Source: JANPPS01 sp965246925 (GTDB taxonomy: Bacteria; Pseudomonadota; Alphaproteobacteria; Acetobacterales; Acetobacteraceae). From it: a stretch of 64,000 nt of DNA. The notes under the pieces are model-generated. The model had not been told where the DNA came from. It ran no database searches and saw only the letters and a list, made by a program, of their open reading frames with translations. Each line of letters starts with the position of its first letter. Within the stretch, counting starts at the first letter, position 1. Of the stretch, positions 27,105 to 37,215 are shown in pieces. The stretch is from contig OZ251994.1 of assembly GCA_965246925.1 (NCBI GenBank), forward strand, positions 3,720,001 through 3,784,000, given 5' to 3'. The translations under genes were made by a program, and so were the position numbers.

Positions 27105-28615
27105 GCTGCCTGCTCCATCGCGACGCCGGCGGCCAGGGCCATGATGTTCTCCTCCGTGATCGGGTCCGCCTCGCCCGCGATCCGGCCCTCGTGCATCACC
27201 ACGACCCGGTCGCAGATCCCGACGATCTCCGGCAGCTCGCTGCTGATCACCAGCACCGCCAGGCCCGTCTGCGCCAGCTGGTCGATGATGCGGTAGATCT
27301 CGCTCTTGGCGCCGATATCCACGCCCCGCGTCGGTTCATCGAGTATCAAAACCTTGGGCTCGGTCTCCAGCAAGCGGGACAGCAGCACCTTCTGCTGATT
27401 GCCGCCCGACAGCGTGCCGACCTGGACCGCGGGCCCGGCGACCCGGATCGCCATCGCCTTGATCGCGTCCCGCACCCGCTCACCGGCCCGCTTGAAATCG
27501 AGCCACCCGCCCGGCCCGGAATCACGTCCGATCACGCCCAGATTGACATTCTCGCTACAGCTCATGTCCAGGAACAGGCCCTGCGCCTTCCGGTCCTCCG
27601 TCAGGTATGCGACGCCGGCCGCGATCGCCTCGCCGGGTCCGGCGAAATCGACCTCGCGCCCCTCCAGCTTCACGCTACCGCCCGTCCGGCGTTCGGCGCC
27701 GAAAATCAGCCGCGCCAACTCCGTCCGCCCCGCACCCACCAGCCCGGCTAGCCCCAGCACCTCACCGCGATACAGCACGAAGCTGCCGTCCCGCACCCTT
27801 CCGCCGTCCGTGAGGCCCCGCACCTCCAGCACCGGCTCCGGACTGCCCGGCGGCGGACGGTGGCCCTTCTTATAGAAGCTGGACAGGTCGCGCCCGACCA
27901 TCATGCGGACGATCGCCTCCGGCCCCACCTCCTCCGGTGTCAGCGTCCCCACATACTGCCCATCCCGTAGCACGCTGACCCGGTCCGACAGCTCATACAC
28001 CTCCGCCATGCGGTGGCTGATGTAGATGATCGCCAGCCCATCGGCCCGTAGCCGGCGGATCAGCGTGAACAGCTTGCCCGTCTCCCGCGCAGACAGCGCC
28101 GTGGTGGGCTCGTCCATCACCAGCACGCGGGACTTGGCGTGGATCGCCCGCGCGACCTCCACCATCTGCCGCTCGGCGATGGACAAATCCTGCACCCGCG
28201 TCCGCGGCCCGAACGTGGCGCCGAGCCGCAGCAGGATATCCGCGCACCCCGCCGCCATCCCGCCCCGGTCGATTGCCGGCCCATGCCGGGCCTCGCGCCC
28301 CAGATAGATGTTCTCCGCCACCGTGAGGTTCGGCGCCAGCGCCAGCTCCTGATAGATGATGGCGATCCCCAGCGCCTTGGCCCCCAGCGGCCCATCGATC
28401 GTGACAGGCTTGCCGTCGATCCGAATATCCGCCCCCGCATCCGGCACGTACGCCCCGGCCAGGATCTTCATCAGCGTCGACTTCCCCGCCCCATTCTCCC
28501 CCATCAGCGCATGCACCTCACCGGCATGAATGGTCAGCTGCACATCCTGCAGGGCGCGGACGCCCGGGAACGTCTTGGTGATATGGGTCATCTCGAGGAT
28601 GGGCGGTGCGGACAG
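27101..28615 (-). CDS. Sugar-type ABC transporter ATPase (RbsA family), probable CTG start
   Basis: About 504 residues with two ATPase modules. The first has MGENGAGKSTLMKILAG and LSIAERQMVEVARAI; the second has a degenerate Walker A (GLAGLVGAGRTELARLIFG) with LSGGNQQKVLLSRLLETEPKVLILDEPT. The conserved N-terminus PPILEMTHITKTFPG extends upstream of the first ATG (28591). The frame above that has no ATG, GTG or TTG before a TAA at 28634-28636. A CTG at 28613-28615 lies 7 nt after AAAGGGG, so I take it as the start. The gene heads the operon, about 180 nt from the divergent ABC system at 28795. Confidence 0.85.
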   Translation of the reverse strand: MSAPPILEMTHITKTFPGVRALQDVQLTIHAGEVHALMGENGAGKSTLMKILAGAYVPDAGADIRIDGKPVTIDGPLGAKALGIAIIYQELALAPNLTVAENIYLGREARHGPAIDRGGMAAGCADILLRLGATFGPRTRVQDLSIAERQMVEVARAIHAKSRVLVMDEPTTALSARETGKLFTLIRRLRADGLAIIYISHRMAEVYELSDRVSVLRDGQYVGTLTPEEVGPEAIVRMMVGRDLSSFYKKGHRPPPGSPEPVLEVRGLTDGGRVRDGSFVLYRGEVLGLAGLVGAGRTELARLIFGAERRTGGSVKLEGREVDFAGPGEAIAAGVAYLTEDRKAQGLFLDMSCSENVNLGVIGRDSGPGGWLDFKRAGERVRDAIKAMAIRVAGPAVQVGTLSGGNQQKVLLSRLLETEPKVLILDEPTRGVDIGAKSEIYRIIDQLAQTGLAVLVISSELPEIVGICDRVVVMHEGRIAGEADPITEENIMALAAGVAMEQAA

Positions 28616-28794
28616 TTCGTTTCCCCTTTGGCTTTATCCCAACTCTCGCGGCTGACGGGATGCAATGTCAACAAGCGTAGCCGCGCGGCGTCATCACGAG
28701 TGCACTCCTCCAGCCCGGCAGTTGACACCAGCCACCGCCCGGCATTGAAACCCAGCCAAGGTCCCGCGTAAGGGTCCGCACAGGGGAGAGTACG

Positions 28795-29954
28795 ATGGCT
28801 ACCATACAGACAACGCGCCGCGTGGTGCTCTGCGCCGCCGCCGGCGTGGCACTCACCCGGGGCGCGCGGGCGGAGGACGCCGTCAGCATCAACGTCGTCG
28901 ACGTCGCGGGCAACCTCGCCCTCAGCCAGCGCGCCTTCGAGGCGTTCCGCAAGGCGAACCCGTCCCGCGTCGGCAAGATCAGCTTCAGCCAGGCCCCTGC
29001 CCCCGAGCTCCCGGCCAAGATCCGCGCGCAGCAGGAGGCCGGACGGGTCGATATCGACATCGTGCTCACCGGCACCGACGGGCTGGCCGCGGGGATCGAG
29101 CAGAAGCTATGGGCGCCGCTATTCCCGGAACAGGCCGCGCATCTGCCAAACCTGAAGGCCATCCTGCTGCCCGCCGCTTACGATATGCAGGCCCTGGCCC
29201 AGGGTCAGGGCTGCGTCACCGCCTACTACCCGTCGGGTCCGTTGCTCGAATACTTACCGGACAAGGTGTCGCCCGTGCCGACCACCGCCGAAGAGCTGCT
29301 GGCGTGGTGCAAGGCGCATCCCAAGCGCTTCATCTACGGCCGCCCCGCCAATTCCGGGCCCGGACGGACATTCCTGATGGGGTTGCCCTACATTCTCGGT
29401 GACGCCAATCCAAAAGACCCGGAAAAGGGCTGGGACAAGACCTGGGCGTTCCTTAGGGAGCTCGGCACCACCATCGAATACTATCCCTCCGGCACCGGTG
29501 CCACCATGAAGGAGTTGGGCGAGGGCTCACGCGACATGATCGTCTCCACCACCGGCTGGGACATCAACCCGCGGGCGCTGGGCACCGTGCCGAAGGAGGC
29601 CCGCGTGCAGGCGCTGCGCGGCCTCCATTGGGTGACGGACGCGCACTACGTCGTGATTCCCAAGGGCCTGCCGCCGGCCAAGATGGCGGTGCTGCTGGAC
29701 CTGCTGTCCTTCCTCCTCACCCCGGTCGCCCAGGCGTTCAACTACGACAAGGGCTACTTCTACCCCGGCCCGGCGGTCGCCAACGTGGCGCTCACCATGG
29801 CGCCGCAGGACAGCCAAGACATCGTGGCCGAGTTCGGGCGCCCGGAGTACGAGGCGCTCATCGCCGGCAACCCGGTCGAAACCCCGCTTGCCGCCGAGAA
29901 GCTCGTCTATGCTTTCCGCCGATGGGATCAGGAGGTCGGGACCGTCACGGCCAA

Positions 29955-29958
<4 letters not shown>
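28795..29958 (+). CDS. ABC transporter substrate-binding protein, Fe/polyamine-like class
   Basis: 387 residues with a signal peptide (TTRRVVLCAAAGVALTRGARA, basic n-region). It has the type-II periplasmic binding fold: FRKANPSRVGKISFSQAPAPELPAKIRAQQEAGRVDIDIVLTGTDG at the front and VTDAHYVVIPKGLPPAKMAVLLDLLSFLLTPVAQ near the end. The relatives I recognise bind iron, polyamine or aminoethylphosphonate; which applies here cannot be read. First gene of a four-gene uptake operon, with its stop overlapping the ATPase start (GTGA). Confidence 0.85.
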
Positions 29959-30983
<1,025 letters not shown>

Positions 30984-31000
30984 TGGGAAAATACTTTCGC

Positions 31001-31034
31001 CTCTTCCGCTGGCGGGAGAGGGCCGGGGTGAGGG
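31001..31034. repeat. REP-like palindrome, copy 4
   Basis: CTCTTCCGC / GCGGGAGAG hairpin followed by GGCCGGGGTGAGGG. It lies inside an apparent operon between ATPase and permease genes, where it could tune the ratio of the transcripts. Confidence 0.85.
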
Positions 31035-31062
31035 TGGGGCGCGCGACTCCCGGTGGTAAACC

Positions 31063-31920
31063 ATGAAAGCCGCCCCAGCCCGCCGCGGCCTGGACGGCAC
31101 CACGCTCCTGGTGCTTCCCGCCGCGCTATTCGTGCTGGCCCTGTTCATCTACCCCTTCCTCTACGGCCTGGTGCTGTCTTTCCGCCCCAAGACCGGCGGC
31201 GCGCTGGCCAACTACGCCAAGTTTTTCGCCGACCCGTTCCTCTACGACACCGTCTGGAAGACGCTCGCGATCGCCGTGCCGGTCACCGTCCTGAACCTCG
31301 TCGCCGCAATCCCCGTCGCGCTGCGCGTCCGCCGGATGCGGCGCCCGCGGTGGCTCACCACCATCCTCGTCATCCCCATCACGCTCGGCACCGTTCTGGT
31401 GGCGGAGGGCATGCTCAACTATCTGGGCCCGCAAGGCTGGTTCAACCGCACGCTGGCCCTGGCCGGGCTCGCGCCGCTCCGGCTCGTGCACAACTATTGG
31501 GGCGTGTTCCTCAGCCTGGTCATCACCGGATTCCCGTTCACCTTCCTGCTGACCCTCTCCTACGTCACCGGCATCGACCCGGCGCTCGAGCAAGCCGCCG
31601 CCATGCTCGGCGCCCGCGCCCGCGCCCGTTTCTGGACCATCGTCCTGCCGCTGCTGGTGCCGGGCCTGGCGATCACCTTCTGCCTCAGCTTCGTGCAGGC
31701 CTTCTCCGTATTTCCCAGCGCCGTCCTGCTCGGCGCCCCCGCCGGGCCCACGCGCGTCATCTCCGTCGCCGCCTACACCGCCGCGTTCGAGGAATACGAC
31801 TACCCCATGGCGTCCGCCATCGCGATGATGATGGCCGCGGCCGAGATCGCCACCGTCCTCGTGATCCTATCCGCCCGGCGTGCCTTCTACCGCGGCCCGG
31901 CCAGCGGGGGGAAAGGATGA
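31063..31920 (+). CDS. ABC transporter permease, first inner-membrane subunit
   Basis: 285 residues with about six helices and the binding-protein-dependent transport signature (LEQAAAMLGARARARFWTIVLPLLVPGL, the EAA loop). It pairs with the next gene as a heterodimeric channel; the two overlap by four nt (ATGA). Belongs to the PotB/FbpB-like class, matching the ATPase upstream. Confidence 0.92.
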   Translation: MKAAPARRGLDGTTLLVLPAALFVLALFIYPFLYGLVLSFRPKTGGALANYAKFFADPFLYDTVWKTLAIAVPVTVLNLVAAIPVALRVRRMRRPRWLTTILVIPITLGTVLVAEGMLNYLGPQGWFNRTLALAGLAPLRLVHNYWGVFLSLVITGFPFTFLLTLSYVTGIDPALEQAAAMLGARARARFWTIVLPLLVPGLAITFCLSFVQAFSVFPSAVLLGAPAGPTRVISVAAYTAAFEEYDYPMASAIAMMMAAAEIATVLVILSARRAFYRGPASGGKG

Positions 31921-32732
31921 TCCGGGACCGCCTCTGGGCCACCGCCATCTGGGCGCTGGTCGGCTTCTTCGTGCTGAACCTGTTCGCCATGATCGCCACC
32001 GTGGTGCTGCAATCCCTTGCCACACGCTGGCTCGGCACCTGGCTGCCGGTCGCCTTCACCACGCGCTGGTTCAGCGCCGCCTGGGATGAGTTTCAGCTGG
32101 CCGACGTGCTGCTCACCACGTTCGAGGCGGTCGGCGCCGTCGTGCTGATCTCCGGCCTGCTCGGCGTGCCCGCCGCCTACGCCCTCGCCCGGCGCGACTT
32201 CCCCGGTAAGCGCGCCGTCGTGCTGCTGTTCCTGTTGCCGTTGCTGGTGCCGCCCATCACCTACGGGATCCCGATGGCCACGGTGCTGTATCAGGCCGGG
32301 ATTGCCGGCACGATCGGCGGCGTGATCCTCGCCAACCTCGTCCCCACCGTCCCGTTCGTGATCTTCGTCATGGTCCCGTTCATCGAGCAGATCGACCCCC
32401 GCATCGAAGCCGCCGCCCGGGTGTTCGGCGCCCGCACCGGCCAAATCTTCTGGCACATCCTGCTGCCCCTGCTGGCCCCCGGCATCCTGGCCGCCCTGTT
32501 GCTGGTCCTGGTGCGCACGATCGGCATGTTCGAGCTCACCTTTCTCACCGCCGGCCCGGATTCGCAGACGCTGGTCGTGAGCCTATACTACGCCGTATTC
32601 GCCGCCGGGGTCCGCGCGCAGCAATCCATCAACGCGATGGCGGTGGTCTATATGGTCACCACGCTGGCCTGGCTCCTGGTCGCGCTGCGGTTCGTGAACC
32701 CCACCCAGATCGTGACCCGGGCGAAGCGGTAG
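31917..32732 (+). CDS. ABC transporter permease, second inner-membrane subunit
   Basis: 271 residues starting MIRDRLWATAIWALVGFFVLN at an ATG inside the preceding stop. It has six helices and the EAA loop IDPRIEAAARVFGARTGQIFWHILLPLLAPG. It completes the four-gene importer. The gene ends 2 nt before the convergent EamA gene, so no room is left for a long terminator. Confidence 0.92.
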   Translation: MIRDRLWATAIWALVGFFVLNLFAMIATVVLQSLATRWLGTWLPVAFTTRWFSAAWDEFQLADVLLTTFEAVGAVVLISGLLGVPAAYALARRDFPGKRAVVLLFLLPLLVPPITYGIPMATVLYQAGIAGTIGGVILANLVPTVPFVIFVMVPFIEQIDPRIEAAARVFGARTGQIFWHILLPLLAPGILAALLLVLVRTIGMFELTFLTAGPDSQTLVVSLYYAVFAAGVRAQQSINAMAVVYMVTTLAWLLVALRFVNPTQIVTRAKR

Positions 32733-32734
32733 CC

Positions 32735-33616
32735 CTACCGAGGTTCGGAAGGGGGCGAAGCCAGCAACCGCTTCCGCTCCAGCTGCACCACATACAGCCC
32801 GCTTCCCGCGATGACGCACGCCCCCAGCAGCACGAACCGGTCCGGCAATTGGCCGAACACCAGCCAGCCCAGCACGGACGCCCAGATCAACTGCGCATAG
32901 CTCAGCGGCGCCAAGGCCGAGGCCCGGGCCTGCCGGTAGGCCAGGATCGCCAGCCACTGCCCCGCCGTCGCCACCACGCCGAGCGCCACGCACAGCCCGG
33001 CCAGCGGCCATGACATCGGCGCCAGGCTGAACGGCAATGCCATGATGAACAGCACGAACCCGCTGGCCGCACTCCAGAACAGCGTGACGCCGGGCCGGTC
33101 CACGCCCGCCAGCCGCCGGGTCGCCAGCATCGCCACGCTCCACAGCACCGAGCACACCAGCACCAGCAGCGCCGCCGGCTGTAGTCCATGCGCGCCCGGG
33201 CGCACCACGATCAGCATGCCGCCGAAGCCGATCAGCACCGCAAGCCACCCTTGCGGCCGCACCACCTCCCCCAGCACCGGCACCGCCAGCGCGGTGATGA
33301 CCAGCGGCGTGATGAAATTGATCGCCGTGGCCTCCGCGATCGGCAGCGTATGCAGCGCGATGATGAAGCAGATCGCACTCCCGGCCACGCAGGTCCCGCG
33401 TAGGATCTGCAGGCCCGGCCGCCGGCTGCGGAGGCTCGCATGGCCAGGGCGGAGCAGCGGGATTGCGGCCATCAGCAGGAACACGCCGTAGCGGATGGCC
33501 GCCAATTCCACCGCCGGAACCGTCTGCGTGATGTATTTCGCCATCGTGTCCGACAGCGTGAACAGCAGCGTGGCGGCGAGCATATACGCGCCGCCACGGA
33601 TGAAATCGTCCGGCAT
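32735..33616 (-). CDS. EamA/DMT-superfamily transporter
   Basis: 293 residues from the ATG at 33614-33616 (MPDDFIRGGAYMLAATLLFTLSD). Ten hydrophobic helices form two EamA repeats, with ELAAIRYGVFLLMAAIPLL and IAEATAINFITPLVITALAVPVLGE in the first and ASALAPLSYAQLIWASVLGWLVFGQLPD in the second. Inner-membrane export of amino acids or other metabolites is the family theme. An in-frame ATG at 33658 adds 14 residues and is less likely. Confidence 0.9.
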   Translation of the reverse strand: MPDDFIRGGAYMLAATLLFTLSDTMAKYITQTVPAVELAAIRYGVFLLMAAIPLLRPGHASLRSRRPGLQILRGTCVAGSAICFIIALHTLPIAEATAINFITPLVITALAVPVLGEVVRPQGWLAVLIGFGGMLIVVRPGAHGLQPAALLVLVCSVLWSVAMLATRRLAGVDRPGVTLFWSAASGFVLFIMALPFSLAPMSWPLAGLCVALGVVATAGQWLAILAYRQARASALAPLSYAQLIWASVLGWLVFGQLPDRFVLLGACVIAGSGLYVVQLERKRLLASPPSEPR

Positions 33617-33635
33617 GCCGTCAGCTAAGCACAGG

Positions 33636-35222
33636 CTACATAGAAGGGACCAGGGCATGCCGGACTGTCCCGGCCATGCGGTAGATGGTCGGCACGAACC
33701 CGCCCAGCAGCAGGCCCACCATGCCCGGCAGCAGCGTGGTGGCGAACAGCAGCCTTGGGTACTGGTCCGCCGGGCACACCGCCATGAGCCCCGTCTGCCA
33801 CGCCACGATCCAGCCGGTGAACGCCATCGCCGCCCCGGTCAGCCCGGCCTCCGCCAGCCGCAAGGCCCGCTCCGGCACCAGCAACGTGAGCCCCCCGGCA
33901 CAGAGCGCCGCCAGGATGCCGGCCAGGACCGCGTTCAGCACGGTGATCGGCCACACGAAGGGCGCATGCGGCCCGGCCCCCATCATCCAGGCGAACCCCT
34001 GGCACAGCACCCACAGCCCGGCGGCACAGGCGAGCCCCCAGCCCAGACTCGGCAGCACCGGCGGGAACCCGCCCGGCGCCCGGTGGAACAACGGCACCCG
34101 CTGCACCAGCCGCACCGTGAGCAGAGTGGTCAGGCCATGCACCAGCACGATGAAGGTCCCCACCGCCTCCGACCCGCTGCGCGGCGGGCCGCCGGGGAGG
34201 ACGGGGAACAGGAACGGCGCCAACGGGCCCCCGACCAGCAGGAAAATCACCAGCAACGCCACCGCCAGCAAGCTGAGTTCGTTCACCGGAAACACCGTCC
34301 GGGGCGGGATGTCGGCGTCGTAGCCCAGCTCCCGCAGCCGGCTGGCGACACCCTCGTCCGTGGTCTCGCCCCACAGCAGAGCATAAGCGGTAAGCTTCGA
34401 TAGCGGCTCGAACGCGGCAGTGCACTCGGCACGGTAGATCTCGCGCCGCTCGGCCAATACCTTGCCGAACTCGGCGCTGAACTCGGGCCGGTTGTCGAAG
34501 CCCTGCACCTCCCGCGCCAGGGTCAGCAGCGCCTCCGACCGCGTGGCGAAGGCCAGGAATTCAGCCTCGATCCGGTCGAACTCCGCCTCCCGTTCCCGGA
34601 AGAACCGTCCGTAGCGCGGCTGGGCCGCCAGCTGCTTCAGGTGCGCATAGACGCACAGCACGCGGGTGAAGCGGAACTGCGACTGCTCGTAGCCCATGCC
34701 CTTGTCGCAGCGCAGATGGTCCGACAGCGCGTTCGGCAGCCGGTCCTCGCGGTCGATGAACGCTCGCAAATAGTCGATCTGGCAGCCATCGAGCGTCAGC
34801 TGCTCCGGCGTCAGCCGCCGGGCGAGTTCCTGGACCTCACCGGGGATGTTGGCCTTGTCCCGGACCCAATCCAGCACGGCCCCGTCCCAGCCCTTCAGCG
34901 TGGACAGCTTCGGCAACAGCACGGACACGCACAGCGCCGCCGCGAACGGCACCGGAATGGCGGCGAGGTGCTGCACGACCCCCTTGTCCAACCCGGGCGC
35001 CACGGTCGCCGACAACAGCAGGTCGCGCACCGGCGGCAGCGACAGCCCGAAGCACAGCGCCAGGAACACGGCGACGGTCCACGCCACATACCCGGTATAG
35101 CTCCACCAATACGGTCCGGGCCGGGCGGTGAACCGGTAGTCCGCCGGCGTCTCGAATCGGCCATGCGCATAGGAGACAACCAGGCCAAGGCAAATAGCGT
35201 ATGTCATGACAAGCGTCAGCAT
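33636..35222 (-). CDS. Uncharacterised membrane protein with a large cytosolic helical insert
   Basis: 528 residues. An N-terminal helix (MLTLVMTYAICLGLVVSYAHG) and two further hydrophobic segments by about residue 110 are followed by some 220 soluble, charged, helical residues (AREVQGFDNRPEFSAEFGKVLAERREIY lies there). At least six more membrane helices run from about 310 to 520. The start is supported by GGGAGG upstream. I recognise no named family and no catalytic motif. The mix of a membrane frame with an internal helical domain suggests a sensor or envelope scaffold, but that is inference. It lies upstream of the EamA gene on the same strand. Confidence 0.75.
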   Translation of the reverse strand: MLTLVMTYAICLGLVVSYAHGRFETPADYRFTARPGPYWWSYTGYVAWTVAVFLALCFGLSLPPVRDLLLSATVAPGLDKGVVQHLAAIPVPFAAALCVSVLLPKLSTLKGWDGAVLDWVRDKANIPGEVQELARRLTPEQLTLDGCQIDYLRAFIDREDRLPNALSDHLRCDKGMGYEQSQFRFTRVLCVYAHLKQLAAQPRYGRFFREREAEFDRIEAEFLAFATRSEALLTLAREVQGFDNRPEFSAEFGKVLAERREIYRAECTAAFEPLSKLTAYALLWGETTDEGVASRLRELGYDADIPPRTVFPVNELSLLAVALLVIFLLVGGPLAPFLFPVLPGGPPRSGSEAVGTFIVLVHGLTTLLTVRLVQRVPLFHRAPGGFPPVLPSLGWGLACAAGLWVLCQGFAWMMGAGPHAPFVWPITVLNAVLAGILAALCAGGLTLLVPERALRLAEAGLTGAAMAFTGWIVAWQTGLMAVCPADQYPRLLFATTLLPGMVGLLLGGFVPTIYRMAGTVRHALVPSM

Positions 35223-35487
35223 CCCGGCCTCCCTCTATGGTGGCGCAGGTGAACAGCATGCGTGCGGGTTGTGGTATGACCTAGGTCACTCAGGTTGTAA
35301 CAAGCGCCCGATCAAACTACCGGACAGGAGCTCAACGCCGCGCGGTATCATGGGCGCGCCCAAGCGGCCTCTCGTTGGGTCAGGAGCTTGCTTGGGCCCT
35401 AGACTTCAACGAAGGAACTAAATCCATACCGTCACGAAAGGCCCTGACGTGTTCTGGTCGGGTGACGCCACAAAACAAGCCTAGAAG
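35223..35487. other. Intergenic, nothing recognised
   Basis: 265 nt between two minus-strand genes. It must hold the promoter of the 528-residue membrane protein gene near its left side. No RNA, repeat or small gene was seen. Confidence 0.5.
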
Positions 35488-35802
35488 TCAGGCGACCCAA
35501 ACCACCCAAGCCGCAGCCACCCCCGCCACGATCGCCACCGACAGATTGCGCGACCACGCCATGGCCGCAGCCGTGGCCAGCGCGCCCGCCCATTGCTGCG
35601 CCCCGCCCGCCACCAGAGCCGGAACGACGTAGCTGACGAACAGCGTGCCGGGCACATAGCCCAGCACGGCGCGGACCACCTCAGGCGGGCGGAAGGCCTG
35701 GAACAGCAGATAGCCGCCCGCGCGGTTGACGTAGGTGGCGATCGTCATGGCGACGATAGTGGCCAATACCCAGGGATCGAGGCTCAACGCCGGTCCCGCC
35801 AC
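35488..35802 (-). CDS. azlD: AzlD-like small subunit of a branched-chain amino acid exporter
   Basis: 104 residues with about four helices and the family motif TYVNRAGGYLLFQ near residue 22, followed by RAVLGYVPGTLFVSYVVPAL. Works with AzlC as a two-part exporter for branched-chain amino acids. Its start lies 19 nt inside the azlC gene, so production is coupled. Confidence 0.87.
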   Translation of the reverse strand: MAGPALSLDPWVLATIVAMTIATYVNRAGGYLLFQAFRPPEVVRAVLGYVPGTLFVSYVVPALVAGGAQQWAGALATAAAMAWSRNLSVAIVAGVAAAWVVWVA

Positions 35803-36461
35803 ACGCCCGCCGCACTGCCGGCCAAGGCGCCGCCCACGATATACCAGCTGGTGCCGGGCAGGGCGCGGGACAGCAGGACGGAGATCGCCGCAGCCACCGC
35901 CCAGGGCAGCGCGTCACCCCGGCCCCGCCACATCGGCACCAATATCGCGACGAACACCGCCAGCGCCGCGAAGAACAGCGGGTGGCCCGGCGCCGGGCGC
36001 ATCGCCGCCCCCAGCACATGCCCCGCCGCGGTGCTCAGCACCCACATCAGCCACATCAGCACGCCCGAGCCCAGCAGGTAGCCCGCATCCCACCGCCCGG
36101 CCTGCTGCTCCTGCACCGCCATGGCCCAATTTTGGTCGGCCATCACAAAGAGGCTGAGCCACAGCCGCCAGCCGCGCACCCGGTTGAGCCACGGCGCCAG
36201 CACGGGACCCATCAGCGCGAGGCGCAGGTTCACCACGAACGCCGCCACCGCCGCGCCCAGCACCGGCGCCGGGCTCGTCCAATGCCCTAGCGCCAGCAGC
36301 TGCGCCGACCCGGCATACACCGCGGCGCTCATTAGCACGGCCTCCGCCAGGCTCAGCCCGGCCGATTGCGACACCACGCCGCAGACGATGCCGAACGGGA
36401 TCACCGCCAGCTGGATCGGCACCGCGGCCCGCACGCCGGCCCAGAACGCGGCCGAGGTCAT
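35784..36461 (-). CDS. azlC: AzlC-like large subunit of a branched-chain amino acid exporter
   Basis: 225 residues with the AzlC signature AVPIQLAVIPFGIVCGVVSQSAG, AAVYAGSAQLLALG and FVVNLRLALMGPVLAP. Inner-membrane partner of AzlD. The ATG overlaps the recX stop (ATGA), which ties an exporter to a recombination regulator in one transcript; that pairing looks incidental. Confidence 0.92.
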   Translation of the reverse strand: MTSAAFWAGVRAAVPIQLAVIPFGIVCGVVSQSAGLSLAEAVLMSAAVYAGSAQLLALGHWTSPAPVLGAAVAAFVVNLRLALMGPVLAPWLNRVRGWRLWLSLFVMADQNWAMAVQEQQAGRWDAGYLLGSGVLMWLMWVLSTAAGHVLGAAMRPAPGHPLFFAALAVFVAILVPMWRGRGDALPWAVAAAISVLLSRALPGTSWYIVGGALAGSAAGVWRDRR

Positions 36462-37039
36462 GCGTTCTTCAAAGCCAGCACGCGGCTGAGCGCTTCGTCG
36501 GCGTCCATGTCCATCGCCCGCTCCACCGTGCCGTGGCCGAAACCGGCACGCGCCATCGCCCCCATCTCGCGCCGGCGCTGCTCGGGGTCCGCGTCCTCCG
36601 TCCGGAACGGCCCGATCCGCCGCTTGCGCGCATACACCAGCGCGGCGGCCAAGTCCCGCTCCGGATCGTCCGGCAGCACGGAGGCCGCCAGCTCTCCCAC
36701 GCCGCGGGCCGCCAGATGCGCCCCCACCGCCCGGCTGGACCGTCCGGCGCGGGTCAGGCGCCGGGCCCGCGCCTCGGCGAATGCGGCGTCATCGACCGCG
36801 CCGGCCGTGACCAGCGCCGCGGTCACCTCGCGCGCCGCCAGCTTAGCCTGCCGCACGGCGGCCGGATCGACCTCACCCTCGGTCGCGGCCACCCGCGCCC
36901 ACCGCTCGATACGCCGGTCCAGCACGCGCGTGAGCCCGGCCTCGGTCGCGGCATACCGCGCCAGATGCCGCAGCGCCGCCTCATGCAGGCGGGCCCGGTC
37001 AGGCGGCGGTCCGGCGGGGCGGAGTTTCGTGGGGGGCAT
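36458..37039 (-). CDS. recX: RecX, regulator of RecA
   Basis: 193 residues from the ATG at 37037-37039 (MPPTKLRPAGPPP). Three-helix RecX repeats are visible: LHEAALRHLARYAATEAGLTRVLDRRI, VTAALVTAGAVDDAAFAEARARRLTRAGRSSRAVGAHLAARG and RDLAAALVYARKRRIGPF. It binds RecA filaments and limits recombinase activity. recA is not in the window. An in-frame ATG at 37150 would read through a REP-like element and is unlikely. Confidence 0.9.
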   Translation of the reverse strand: MPPTKLRPAGPPPDRARLHEAALRHLARYAATEAGLTRVLDRRIERWARVAATEGEVDPAAVRQAKLAAREVTAALVTAGAVDDAAFAEARARRLTRAGRSSRAVGAHLAARGVGELAASVLPDDPERDLAAALVYARKRRIGPFRTEDADPEQRRREMGAMARAGFGHGTVERAMDMDADEALSRVLALKNA

Positions 37040-37070
37040 GCGCGCCTTTTGAACAGAGACTGCCTTGATC

Positions 37071-37101
37071 ACCTCTCCCTCCGGGAAAGGGTTTGGGTGA
37101 G
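37071..37101. repeat. REP-like palindrome, copy 5 (diverged)
   Basis: CCTCTCCCTCCGGGAAAGGGTT followed by TGGGTGAG; the right arm carries a changed base. Upstream of recX. Confidence 0.7.
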
Positions 37102-37170
37102 AAACGACAGCAGCCGATCTTGCCCCGGCAAGGTGGTCCGCGGAGATCACCTGAGTCAGTCCCGCTCATG

Positions 37171-37203
37171 TCCCTCACCCCAGCCCTCTCCCGGAGGGAG
37201 GGT
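37171..37203. repeat. REP-like palindrome, copy 6, inverted
   Basis: CCCTCACCCCAGCCCTCTCC then CGGAGGGAGGG, the reverse orientation of copy 5 about 70 nt away. The pair lies between the same-strand M16 protease (whose stop is at 37216) and recX genes. Confidence 0.8.
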
Positions 37204-37215
37204 GGTCGAGCCTAA

